A stretch of 9,813 bases of DNA from Thermoleophilia bacterium (GTDB taxonomy: Bacteria > Actinomycetota > Thermoleophilia > Gaiellales > SKUG01), in the NCBI GenBank assembly GCA_025964465.1, contig JAOPYS010000206.1:1-9813 (forward strand). Reading direction: 5' to 3'. This document shows, one piece after another, positions 1 through 6,212 of this stretch (position 1 is the stretch's first letter; every line of letters starts with the position of its first letter). A program made the position numbers and the translations under genes. The notes beneath the pieces were generated by a model. It was not told where the DNA came from and did not search any database. It saw only the letters and a program-made list of their open reading frames with translations.

Positions 1-55
1 CTTCTCTCGGCCCCAGGCTCCCCCTGCGGCCCGCTTCCTCGAAAGGGACCCACCT

Positions 56-1012
56 GTGCGAAAGACCCTCATCGTCGCTGCTGCGTCTGCGCTCATCGCG
101 AGCGCCGCAACGGCAACCGCCACCACGCTGATCACCTCGAACATGATCGCGAACGGCACCATCCGCGCCGTGGACATCCACAAGGGCACGATCGGGATCG
201 ACCGGCTCGCGCCGAGCGTCCAGCGCAAGATCCGCTCGGCTGGCGTGACCACGAGCTCCGTCCCCGGCTCCGCCGGTGCAGCGGGCCAGAACGGCCTCAA
301 CGGTGCCGCCGGTGCCAAGGGCGAGACCGGTGCGAACGGCGCGACCGGCGCTCAGGGCGGCCAAGGCATCCAGGGTCCCAAGGGCGACAAGGGCGACACG
401 GGTGCGACCGGCTTCAACGCCGACGGCTCCGTGACCACCCGGGTTGCGGCCAATGGTGTCGCCGGCTTCGCAACGACGAACCTCGGCACCGGTGCGAGCG
501 TCGGGTTCGCCGGTGGCAAGCTCGTCCTCAAGGCGGATACGGATGGGCACACTAGCCTCGCCGGCTTCGAGAAGAGCTACGCGAGCCCGAAGCTCTCGGA
601 CCTCACCGCGCTCCAGTACCCCTACGAGCGCGTTGCCGGATCGGGCTACGCAGCCCCCGTCGCCCGCATCGGTGTGACCGACAGCGTCACTGGCGAGACG
701 TCATCGCTCGTGTTCGAGCCGTACTACACGTACGGTACAGGCGGGTCGGCCTCTGCGGACGGCCTGACCAGCCAGTCCATCTGGTGGGCCGACGGTCACC
801 TGAACGGCATCACGAACGGCCAGCCGACCGCGGTGTTCACCCAGACCTTGGCGGACATCAATGCCGGCAACCCCAACCTCAAGGTCACGAGCATCCGGCT
901 CGAGGCGGGTATGGACTGGATCGGCGATCCGTGGAAGGGCTTCGAGGGCTCTGTCGACTTCCTGAAGGTCGGGTTCAAGGGCCAGGACGCGGTGAAGTAC
1001 GACTTCGGCTGA
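56..1012 (+). CDS. Secreted collagen-like repeat protein with C-terminal beta-rich domain
   Basis: The 318-residue product is probably exported and held at or released from the cell surface. An N-terminal signal peptide (about residues 1-22) has the basic start MRK followed by an Ala-rich hydrophobic core. Residues 25-60 form a short segment with the pattern NGTI-x-x-VDI-x-x-GTI, which I associate with actinobacterial surface proteins. Residues 71-118 are 16 uninterrupted Gly-X-Y triplets, including a GPKGDKGDTG core typical of bacterial collagen-like proteins. Residues 140-318 are rich in Gly, aromatic and beta-branched residues, with paired Trp (SIWWADG, MDWIGDPW) and a final VDFLKVGF-x9-YDFG motif; this looks like a beta-sandwich, possibly carbohydrate-binding. 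The start is the GTG at 56, preceded by AAAGGGA at 42-48. A hairpin follows the stop. The trimeric collagen fold is inferred from the triplets; ligand and function are unknown. Confidence 0.9.
   Translation: MRKTLIVAAASALIASAATATATTLITSNMIANGTIRAVDIHKGTIGIDRLAPSVQRKIRSAGVTTSSVPGSAGAAGQNGLNGAAGAKGETGANGATGAQGGQGIQGPKGDKGDTGATGFNADGSVTTRVAANGVAGFATTNLGTGASVGFAGGKLVLKADTDGHTSLAGFEKSYASPKLSDLTALQYPYERVAGSGYAAPVARIGVTDSVTGETSSLVFEPYYTYGTGGSASADGLTSQSIWWADGHLNGITNGQPTAVFTQTLADINAGNPNLKVTSIRLEAGMDWIGDPWKGFEGSVDFLKVGFKGQDAVKYDFG
266..409 (+). repeat. Collagen Gly-X-Y repeat tract (16 triplets)
   Basis: Sixteen consecutive nine-base units each encode Gly-X-Y with no interruption. X and Y are dominated by Ala, Asn, Gln, Lys, Asp and Thr, with a single Pro in the X position (GPK). 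Charged triplets (GAK-GET, GPK-GDK-GDT) could stabilise a triple helix through salt bridges, as known for bacterial collagens that lack hydroxyproline. At nucleotide level the units are related but not identical, so tract length may vary among strains. Confidence 0.9.
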
Positions 1013-1036
1013 GCCGAACGCAACACCTTGCGAGAC

Positions 1037-1069
1037 ACGACGGGTCCGGCTTCAAGCCGGGCCCGTCGT
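1037..1069 (+). terminator. Hairpin terminator after the collagen-like gene
   Basis: A 14-bp stem (1037-1050 with 1056-1069) contains one G-T wobble (1045/1061) and closes on the 5-nt loop TTCAA. It begins 25 nt after the stop codon. No clear T-tract follows (the next bases are CGTTGTGGGG), which is common for terminators in high-GC actinobacteria. It should end transcription of the collagen-like gene and separate it from the next gene. Confidence 0.7.
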
Positions 1070-1122
1070 CGTTGTGGGGTCCCATGGGCCCGGGCGATCC
1101 TGCAGATGGCGGCCCGGGGCAA

Positions 1123-1155
1123 CGGGTGGTCGCACGACCGCCCGGCCGGTAGTGT
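1123..1155 (+). promoter_or_regulatory. Candidate promoter with overlapping dyad for the propeller gene
   Basis: The hexamer TAGTGT at 1150-1155 fits the actinobacterial -10 pattern TANNNT and lies 55 nt before the chosen ATG at 1210. No good -35 box is seen (TGGTCG lies at a spacing of 17). Directly upstream, 1123-1132 and 1135-1144 form a 10-bp dyad around a CA centre with a single G-T mismatch. Such a dyad could be a repressor operator covering the -35 region. This is a sequence-pattern call only. Confidence 0.3.
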
Positions 1156-1197
1156 CGTCGCCGAAGCGTGCCGGAGCCCGACGCCCGGCCCTCGACC

Positions 1198-1202
1198 AGG
1201 AG
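1198..1202 (+). promoter_or_regulatory. Ribosome binding site fixing the propeller-gene start
   Basis: AGGAG lies 7 nt before the ATG at 1210. The same frame opens at a GTG at 1168, but that would put a charged, Pro-rich 14-residue stretch ahead of the signal peptide and has no comparable site upstream. The ATG at 1210 is therefore preferred. Confidence 0.8.
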
Positions 1203-1209
1203 CCCACCA

Positions 1210-2628
1210 ATGCAGGTCTGCCGCCGCCTCGCTGCCCCGTTGTCCATCCTCGCGCTCGCCGCGGCCTTCGCCGTGCCGGCAGCATCGAGCGCCGCCGGCT
1301 GGACCCAGGTGAGCGAGCACTCGGGTCACAACTACGACGAGACGAGCGCGGTGCGCGGCGCCGACGGGACGCTGCACATCGTCTACGCCGACGACCTCAC
1401 GAACACCGATGCGGGGATCCGCTACCGCACGATGGGCCCCACCGGCGTGCTCGGCTCGCCGCAGACCGTGATCTCCGGCTGGTCGGGCCGGACCAGCCCC
1501 GACATCGAGCTCGTCGGTGGCGTCCCGACCGCCTTCTTCAGCGGGCTCGGCCCGGCGCCGACCAACGGCGGGCAGGTCTACACCGCCAGCCTCGGCGCGA
1601 GCGGCTGGGCGCTGTCGCCCACGCCCATGAGCGCGAACACGGCGGCCTACTCCTCGGACCAGGTCTCGAGCGTGCTCGATGGCGACGCGGCCCCGTGGAC
1701 CTCGTTCTCCAGCACGTTCGGCGTGTTCGTCCACACCGGGTTCGCCACGGCCGGCCCCGAGGCCAACTACCAGCCGGCCGGCGGCTGCTGCGGGTACGGC
1801 TCCAACCTCGGCCGCAACCCCGTGACCGGCGAGATCGTGCTGTTCTACAAGTCCAACGCGACCAACGAGAACGGCTACTACCGCCGCACCGTGTCCCCGA
1901 CCGTGGGCGCCCCCGTGCTGCTGCCGCGACGCGCTGGCGACACCAGCTCGCTCGAGCGCGGGCGCCGCATGGCCGCCGCCGTGCGCACCACCACCGGCGA
2001 CGTCACCACCGCGTACTGCGCCGCCTACCCGACCTGCAACCTGCTGCGCGTCACCGGGGCCTCGAGCTTCCTCGGGCTGCGGCTCGCCGACGCGCAGGTC
2101 CCGACGACCTCCGACAGCGTGTGGACGGCATCCGCTCCCAACGGCCGCATGTGGCTGAGCTGGTCCAACCGCTCGGGCGTGTTCGCCACCCGCAGCAACA
2201 AGGCGTTCACCAAGTGGGGCCCCATCCAGCGCCTCGCGCTGCCGGCCGGCACCGACACGTCCTGGACCACGTCCGGCGACGGGTCGCTCGGCCCCCTGGA
2301 CCTGTTCACCAACCTCACGGCGACGGGCGGCGGCACCTTCATCTGGACGCGTCGCATCCAGCCTGCACTGACGGTCACGCCCGTCCCGGCACGGGTGCTC
2401 AACAACCGCGCCCACACCGTCCGCATCCGGCTCACCGACGCCGGTGACCCCGTCGTCGGCGGCTCGATCCGCTTCCGCGGCGTGACCCGTCGCACCGGGT
2501 TCACCGGGTACGCCACGTTCACCCTCCCGGCGGGCGTGCGCGCCGGGTTCTACCCGGTCTCGGGGAGCTCCACGGGGTACGTCTCCGCGGCCGGCGCCCT
2601 GCGCGTGCTCGCGCCCGCGCGACGCTGA
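1210..2628 (+). CDS. Secreted beta-propeller-like protein with C-terminal Ig-like domain
   Basis: The 472-residue product starts at the ATG after AGGAG. Residues 1-29 are a classical signal peptide (MQVCRR, then a Leu/Ala core, then AASSAA before the likely cleavage site). The body, about residues 30-385, repeats a pattern of a Gly-containing turn followed by a beta-strand with aromatic residues: GTLHIVYADD, GVPTAFFSG, APWTSFSS, GEIVLFYKS, GDVTTAYCA, GRMWLSWSN and GPLDLFTN. I read these as six or seven blades of a propeller of the sialidase/BNR-like type, but no catalytic set can be named. Cysteines at 193/194 and 270/276 could form disulfides outside the cell. Residues 386-467 resemble an Ig-like or carboxypeptidase-regulatory-like beta-sandwich (VTPVPARVLNNRAHTVRI, then GGSIRFRG and GYATFTLP). 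No anchor is seen at the C-terminus, so it may be released. The function is unknown. Confidence 0.85.
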   Translation: MQVCRRLAAPLSILALAAAFAVPAASSAAGWTQVSEHSGHNYDETSAVRGADGTLHIVYADDLTNTDAGIRYRTMGPTGVLGSPQTVISGWSGRTSPDIELVGGVPTAFFSGLGPAPTNGGQVYTASLGASGWALSPTPMSANTAAYSSDQVSSVLDGDAAPWTSFSSTFGVFVHTGFATAGPEANYQPAGGCCGYGSNLGRNPVTGEIVLFYKSNATNENGYYRRTVSPTVGAPVLLPRRAGDTSSLERGRRMAAAVRTTTGDVTTAYCAAYPTCNLLRVTGASSFLGLRLADAQVPTTSDSVWTASAPNGRMWLSWSNRSGVFATRSNKAFTKWGPIQRLALPAGTDTSWTTSGDGSLGPLDLFTNLTATGGGTFIWTRRIQPALTVTPVPARVLNNRAHTVRIRLTDAGDPVVGGSIRFRGVTRRTGFTGYATFTLPAGVRAGFYPVSGSSTGYVSAAGALRVLAPARR

Positions 2629-2635
2629 TCGACGA

Positions 2636-2669
2636 CCGGGGACCGGGGGCGCTCAAGCCCGGTCCCCGG
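2636..2669 (+). terminator. Hairpin between the propeller gene and asnB
   Basis: A perfect 12-bp GC-rich stem (2636-2647 with 2658-2669) closes on a 10-nt loop. It starts 7 nt after the propeller-gene stop. No T-tract follows. The most likely role is termination of the upstream gene. The asnB start codon lies only 20 nt further on, so the hairpin would otherwise sit in the asnB leader. The loop side carries CTCAAGCCCGG, resembling CTTCAAGCCGG in the hairpin at 1037-1069. Confidence 0.65.
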
Positions 2670-2689
2670 AACGCCGATGCGAGCGCCAG

Positions 2690-4573
2690 ATGTGTGGAAT
2701 CGCTGGGATCTACGACCGTGATGGCAGCTGCGACGCGAACGCCGTGTCGCGCATGCTCGACGTACAGGCCCATCGGGGCCCCGATGGCTGCGGCACGTGG
2801 GCAGACCCGGGGATCGTGCTCGGCCACCGCCGGCTCGCCTTCCTGGACCTGAGCCACGAGGGCGCGCAGCCGATGACGTACGCGGAGGAGCGCTACGTCA
2901 TCACCTACAACGGCGAGGTCTACAACTACGTCGAGCTGCGCGTCACCCTCGAGCGCCTCGGCCACGCCTTCCGCTCCAGCTCCGACACCGAGGTGCTGCT
3001 CGCCGCCTACGCCGAGTGGGGCCCCGACTGCCTGCCGCACCTCAACGGCATGTTCGCCTTCGCCATCTGGGACCGGCGCGAGCGCACGCTCTTCGTGGCG
3101 CGCGACCGCCTCGGCGTCAAGCCCCTCGCCTACACGTGGGACGGGCGCCGCTTCGGCTTCGCGAGCGAGGTCAAAGCCCTCCACGCCGCCGGCCTCGCGC
3201 CGGGCGGGATGGACGCCGACGCGGTCTACGAGTACCTCGCACGCGGCTACACGAGTGCCGGACGCTCCTTCCACGCCGGCGTGCACGTGCTCGAGCCGGG
3301 CCACGCCATGCTGCTCACCGACGGCTCGCCGCTGCGCACCTGGTGCTGGTGGACCCCCGAGCGGGAGGAGGACGCAGCCTTCGGCGACGCCGCCGGCTGG
3401 GCCGAGCGCGTGGGCGAACTGCTCGACGACGCCGTCCGCATCCGCCTGCGCGCCGACGTGCCCGTGGGCGCCCACCTGTCGGGCGGGCTGGATTCGAGCG
3501 CGATCGTCGCGGCAGCGGCCCGCCACCACACCGGGTCGGGGCCGCTCGAGACGTTCACCGGAGCCTTCACCGACGACGCCGCGAGCGACGAGCGACGCTG
3601 GTCGCGCTCCGTCGCCAAGCACGTGGGCGCGAACACGAACGAGGTGGAGATCGGGGTCGACGACCTCGCCGCGCAGTTCGGACGCATCCTCTGGCACATG
3701 GACGAGCCGATCGCCGGCCCCGGGGTCTTCCCGCAGATGATGGTCTGCGACCTCGTCGCCGACCGCGGCGTCAAGGCGGTGCTCGGCGGCCAGGGCGGCG
3801 ACGAGCTGTTCGGCGGCTACCTGCGCCACCGCGCCCTCCACCTCAAGCACCGCGTCCAGCGCGGAGGGCTCGCCGGCCGAGCCGGCGCAGCCTTCGAGCT
3901 CGCGCGCCTCGCGCGGGGGGAGTGGCGCCGAGTGCGTCGCACGAGCACCCGGGTCGGCGACGACCAGCTCGCCGCGAGCTTCCTCGACCGCGTCGATCCC
4001 GCCGTGCGCGAGGAGACCCGCCGCGGCGTGCTCGACCACGCAGGCGTGCGCGACCTGATGTGGCATGACCTGCGCAGCTACCTGCCCGGCCTGCTGCACG
4101 TGGAGGACCGCACGAGCATGGCGGCGTCCATCGAGAGCCGCACGCCCCTGCTCGACTACCGCCTCGTCGAGCTCGCACTGCGCATCCCCGCGGACATGCT
4201 GTTCTCGGCGGGCGAGCCCAAGCCGCTGCTGCGCACGGCCGTGGCCCCGTGGCTGCCGCGCGACGTCGTGGCGCGCCGCGACAAGAAGGGCTTCCCGACC
4301 CCGCTGCACTGGTGGGCCGAACGCCCCGCACTGCGCGAGCTCGTGCTCGACCTGACGGTGGCGGGACGCGGCAGCGCCGACGCGAGCGGCGGCTGGTCCG
4401 TGCCGGACTCCGGCTCCGGCGACGCGGTGTTCTCGCCCGGCTACCTCGCCGGCGCGACCGACTTCCAGGCCAGCGAGCTGTGGACCGTGTTGACCGTCAA
4501 CGGCTGGCTCTCGCGCCTCGACCACGGCGCGTTCACGTTGCCGCTGGGCGACGCCGACCGCCGCGCTGCCTGA
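2690..4573 (+). CDS. asnB: Asparagine synthetase (glutamine-hydrolyzing)
   Basis: This cytoplasmic enzyme makes asparagine from aspartate, ATP and glutamine-derived ammonia. Its 627 residues cover both domains. Domain 1 (about 1-210) is a class II glutamine amidotransferase: Cys2 becomes the N-terminal nucleophile after Met removal, and the glutamine-pocket motifs follow (HRGPDG at 28-33, GHRRL at 45-49, YNGE at 73-76, SDTE at 98-101). Domain 2 (about 240-620) is the ATP-pyrophosphatase synthetase: the PP-loop SGGLDSS at 264-270, GQGGDELFGGY at 367-377, and EDRTSMA and SRTPLLDY at 472-490. KKGFPTPLHWW (532-542) is typical of AsnB. The protein is longer than E. coli AsnB (554 residues), mainly after residue 555. 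MCG fixes the start, although the site before it is weak. Members of this family also modify peptides or serve cell-envelope pathways, but no such partner genes are visible here. Confidence 0.95.
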   Translation: MCGIAGIYDRDGSCDANAVSRMLDVQAHRGPDGCGTWADPGIVLGHRRLAFLDLSHEGAQPMTYAEERYVITYNGEVYNYVELRVTLERLGHAFRSSSDTEVLLAAYAEWGPDCLPHLNGMFAFAIWDRRERTLFVARDRLGVKPLAYTWDGRRFGFASEVKALHAAGLAPGGMDADAVYEYLARGYTSAGRSFHAGVHVLEPGHAMLLTDGSPLRTWCWWTPEREEDAAFGDAAGWAERVGELLDDAVRIRLRADVPVGAHLSGGLDSSAIVAAAARHHTGSGPLETFTGAFTDDAASDERRWSRSVAKHVGANTNEVEIGVDDLAAQFGRILWHMDEPIAGPGVFPQMMVCDLVADRGVKAVLGGQGGDELFGGYLRHRALHLKHRVQRGGLAGRAGAAFELARLARGEWRRVRRTSTRVGDDQLAASFLDRVDPAVREETRRGVLDHAGVRDLMWHDLRSYLPGLLHVEDRTSMAASIESRTPLLDYRLVELALRIPADMLFSAGEPKPLLRTAVAPWLPRDVVARRDKKGFPTPLHWWAERPALRELVLDLTVAGRGSADASGGWSVPDSGSGDAVFSPGYLAGATDFQASELWTVLTVNGWLSRLDHGAFTLPLGDADRRAA

Positions 4574-4609
4574 CCGACCGCCCATCGCTCCGACATCCGC
4601 CTGCGCGCC

Positions 4610-4615
4610 TACACT
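4610..4615 (+). promoter_or_regulatory. Possible -10 box for the exoribonuclease gene
   Basis: TACACT fits TANNNT and lies 60 nt before the ATG at 4675, inside the 101-nt gap after asnB. No -35 box is recognisable. Read-through from asnB is equally possible, as no terminator-like hairpin is evident in the gap. Confidence 0.25.
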
Positions 4616-4665
4616 TGGAGGTACGCGAGAATGGACCTGCGGAGCGCACGGGCGTCCGCGGAAAC

Positions 4666-4669
4666 GGAG
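4666..4669 (+). promoter_or_regulatory. Ribosome binding site fixing the exoribonuclease start
   Basis: GGAG sits 5 nt before the ATG at 4675. The frame is open far upstream into asnB, but the encoded residues there are an Arg/Pro-rich shadow of asnB. Family similarity begins only after this ATG. Confidence 0.7.
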
Positions 4670-4674
4670 CCCCG

Positions 4675-5688
4675 ATGCCACACACGATCGAGCAGATCCG
4701 CGCCGAGTACGAGGGCGCGGGCGGGCGTTCGTTCCACGCCGAGGGGCGCTTCGCGGTGGTGAACTGCCAGTTCCGCGAGGGGCGTGGCGGTCGCTTCGCG
4801 GTCGTCGACCTGCGCGACGGCACCGGCTCGTTCACCGTGCGCTGCTTCGAGGCGGCGATCATCGAGGCCCTCGTGGACGCGGGTGCGATCGACGCCCGGC
4901 TGAAGGTCGAGGAGTTCAACGGCAACATGAGCTGCGTGCTGAGCGCGTACGACGTCGCGCAGCTCGACGGCGACGACATCATGCGCCTCGCCGGCCTCGA
5001 CCCGGAGGTGCACGCCGCCCGCGTCGCGACCCTCGAGGGCTGGCTCGCCGAGTGCGACGGCACGATCTACGGTGACGTGCTGCGCGAGTGCTTCCGCGAG
5101 GAGGGCACGTGGGAGGCGTTCTGCATGGCCGCCGCCGCAGTGCGCCTGCACCACGCCGAGCCGGGCGGGCTGGTGCGCCACCTCGTGGAGGTCGGCAGCG
5201 GCGGCCTCGCGCTCCTCGACTCGACGGGCGCCGACTACGACCGTCCCTACTTCCTCGCGGGCGTGTTCCTGCACGACCTCGGCAAGCTCGACACGTACAC
5301 CGCGCCGCCGACGATCGCCTACACGGCGGAGGGGCAGCTCGGCGAGCACCAGATCTGGTCGACGTTCCGCCTGGCCAAGGCCTGCGCCGCCATCGGCGCG
5401 CCGCGCAGCGTGGAGGCGCGGCTGCTGCACATCATCGAGCAGGCGCACGGCTCGCACCGCCACGCCGAGTGGCAGGACCCGCTCGGCCCCGAGCCCAAGG
5501 CACTCGCCGCCGCCGACCTGTTCAGCTCACGCCTCGGCCAGACCGAGAAGGAGCGCCGCTCGCAGGTCGCCATGAACCGCGTCGTGGACGGCGAAGCCTC
5601 CGCCCAGGCCGCCGGCGGCTTCGACGACCTCACCGGCCCCTCCGCCACCCCCGACGCCCCGACCAACGTCGCCGCCGGCCTCTTCTAG
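4675..5688 (+). CDS. YhaM-family 3'-5' exoribonuclease (OB-fold plus HD domain)
   Basis: The 337-residue product is cytoplasmic and predicted to degrade RNA (possibly also single-stranded DNA) from the 3' end in a metal-dependent reaction. Residues 24-95 form an OB-fold-like nucleic-acid-binding domain (FAVVDLRDGTGSFTVRCFE at 41-59). Residues 130-300 carry the HD metal-binding domain: HH at 159-160, GGLVRH with H169, the HD pair at 200-201 in HDLGKLD, GEHQIWS with H225, HIIEQAHG (252-259), and EPKALAAADLFSSRLG with D281. This arrangement matches Bacillus YhaM and staphylococcal Cbf1, which are about 315 residues long. The tail after about 305 is Ala/Pro-rich and probably disordered. The gene follows asnB by 101 nt, with no functional link apparent. 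The family assignment is strong; the substrate preference is not known from sequence. Confidence 0.88.
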   Translation: MPHTIEQIRAEYEGAGGRSFHAEGRFAVVNCQFREGRGGRFAVVDLRDGTGSFTVRCFEAAIIEALVDAGAIDARLKVEEFNGNMSCVLSAYDVAQLDGDDIMRLAGLDPEVHAARVATLEGWLAECDGTIYGDVLRECFREEGTWEAFCMAAAAVRLHHAEPGGLVRHLVEVGSGGLALLDSTGADYDRPYFLAGVFLHDLGKLDTYTAPPTIAYTAEGQLGEHQIWSTFRLAKACAAIGAPRSVEARLLHIIEQAHGSHRHAEWQDPLGPEPKALAAADLFSSRLGQTEKERRSQVAMNRVVDGEASAQAAGGFDDLTGPSATPDAPTNVAAGLF

Positions 5689-5715
5689 CCGCAGCACACC
5701 AGCCCCACCAACACC

Positions 5716-5754
5716 GCGTGACGCTGCGCCCACGGAGCGTGCACAACGTCACGC
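5716..5754 (+). terminator. Possible terminator hairpin after the exoribonuclease gene
   Basis: A perfect 8-bp stem (5716-5723 with 5747-5754) closes on a 23-nt loop that can pair further inside (TGC at 5725-5727 with GCA at 5741-5743). It begins 27 nt after the stop. No T-tract follows. A role as terminator is plausible, but the large loop makes the call weak. Confidence 0.35.
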
Positions 5755-5783
5755 CCGCCCGAATCCCCCAACCCAGGCGCCCT

Positions 5784-6000
5784 CGGCCCGCCCAGCATCT
5801 TCACCAGGTCACCTTCACCAGCACCCGCGGGGTGGTCGAAGCGGAGTGGCCGGAAGGCTCTGTCGGACATGGATGTCCGACAGGAGGCGAGATCGAGCGC
5901 TGGATGGCGCTCGAGCAGCCGCGCCTTCCGGACGCTCCGCTTCGACCACCCCGCGGCGCACGTCCAGAAAACACCCCAGAAGAAGATGCTAGGCGGTCCG
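5784..6000. repeat. Mosaic palindromic element, about 217 nt
   Basis: The outer arms 5784-5802 and 5982-6000 are complementary at 17 of 19 positions. The inner arms 5825-5858 and 5923-5956 are complementary at 32 of 34, with one further G-T pair. The segments between outer and inner arms do not pair well. The interior holds two hairpins: 5860-5883 (up to 11 bp around GG) and 5893-5914 (8 bp, 6-nt loop). As RNA the core would fold into a branched, three-way-junction-like structure from either strand; as DNA it could extrude a cruciform. Both strands encode the fragments DHPA and KMLGGP because of the symmetry, which argues against a gene. It resembles dispersed palindromic intergenic repeats (REP/BIME-like), but copy number cannot be judged from one window. 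Confidence 0.75.
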
Positions 6001-6021
6001 ACGCCGATCGGACCGCCTAGC
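5988..6021 (-). terminator. Perfect 14-bp hairpin, terminator-like on the minus strand
   Basis: Bases 5988-6001 pair perfectly with 6008-6021 around the loop CGCCGA. On the minus strand the stem is followed by a pyrimidine-rich run (ATCTTCTTCTGGGGTGTTTT), so it resembles an intrinsic terminator for transcription arriving from the 6213-6731 gene. On the plus strand it is followed by GGAGTTGCTTTGG, which is weaker. Its left arm overlaps the right outer arm of the palindromic element, so the 12-nt core CGGACCGCCTAG occurs again here in inverted orientation. Confidence 0.5.
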
Positions 6022-6137
6022 GGAGTTGCTTTGGAAGGGTGTTGCAATCGGAAGTCGCAGTCGCCGAACCGCGAAAACCGAATCGGAACTTCGGGTGTCG
6101 TCCTCGCCAGATGGATCGTCCCCGAGCTTTCGTCCCT

Positions 6138-6166
6138 GTGTGGCGTCGGTATTCCGTGCGCCACAC
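6138..6166 (-). other. Hairpin in the 3' region of the minus-strand gene
   Basis: GTGTGGCG (6138-6145) pairs perfectly with 6159-6166. Inside it, CGG (6147-6149) pairs with CCG (6154-6156) around TATT, with small bulges. It lies 47 nt beyond the stop of the 6213-6731 gene in the direction of transcription. It has no T-tract, and its function is unclear. Confidence 0.4.
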
Positions 6167-6180
6167 CCTTAGAGAACCAC

Positions 6181-6202
6181 GGGTTGCGGAAGTGCGCAAC
6201 CC
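6181..6202 (-). terminator. Hairpin directly after the 172-residue protein gene
   Basis: An 8-bp perfect stem (6181-6188 with 6195-6202) with a 6-nt loop begins 10 nt after the stop codon on the minus strand. It is followed on that strand by GTGGTTCTCT, a modestly T-rich run. The position suits a terminator; the strength is moderate. Confidence 0.45.
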
Positions 6203-6212
6203 CCAATGTGGA

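Larger units (their letters stand above)
5689..6212. other. Structured intergenic region between convergent genes
   Basis: This 524-nt stretch separates the exoribonuclease gene (plus strand) from the 172-residue protein gene (minus strand). No coding frame here is convincing. Its content is mostly dyad symmetry: hairpins at 5716-5754, 5784-6021, 6138-6166 and 6181-6202, annotated separately. By eye, the part from about 6022 to 6210 is richer in A and T than the flanking genes. Any terminators for both convergent transcripts must lie here. Confidence 0.7.

Noticed and set aside
1168..1209. Upstream GTG start for the propeller gene
   Set aside because: The added 14 residues are charged and Pro-rich, lie ahead of a good signal peptide, and lack a ribosome binding site. 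AGGAG directly supports the ATG at 1210.
796..2415. A 539-codon open frame on the minus strand
   Set aside because: It is the antisense of two genes with signal peptides and clear domain patterns, and it crosses the intergenic terminator. Its composition is that of a shadow frame.
2519..4681. A 720-codon open frame on the minus strand
   Set aside because: It lies antisense to asnB, whose motifs are unmistakable. Long antisense frames are expected in high-GC DNA, and the product is a monotonous Ala/Val/Gly/Arg-rich sequence.
5685..6206. A 173-codon open frame on the minus strand in the intergenic region
   Set aside because: It starts at a TTG and runs through three hairpins and the palindrome. 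The palindrome yields similar peptide fragments (DHPA, KMLGGP) on both strands, so the frame reflects symmetry and not coding.
6030..6212. tRNA or other classical RNA gene in the less GC-rich intergenic part
   Set aside because: No T-arm GTTCGA-type motif, acceptor stem or anticodon arm could be put together on either strand.
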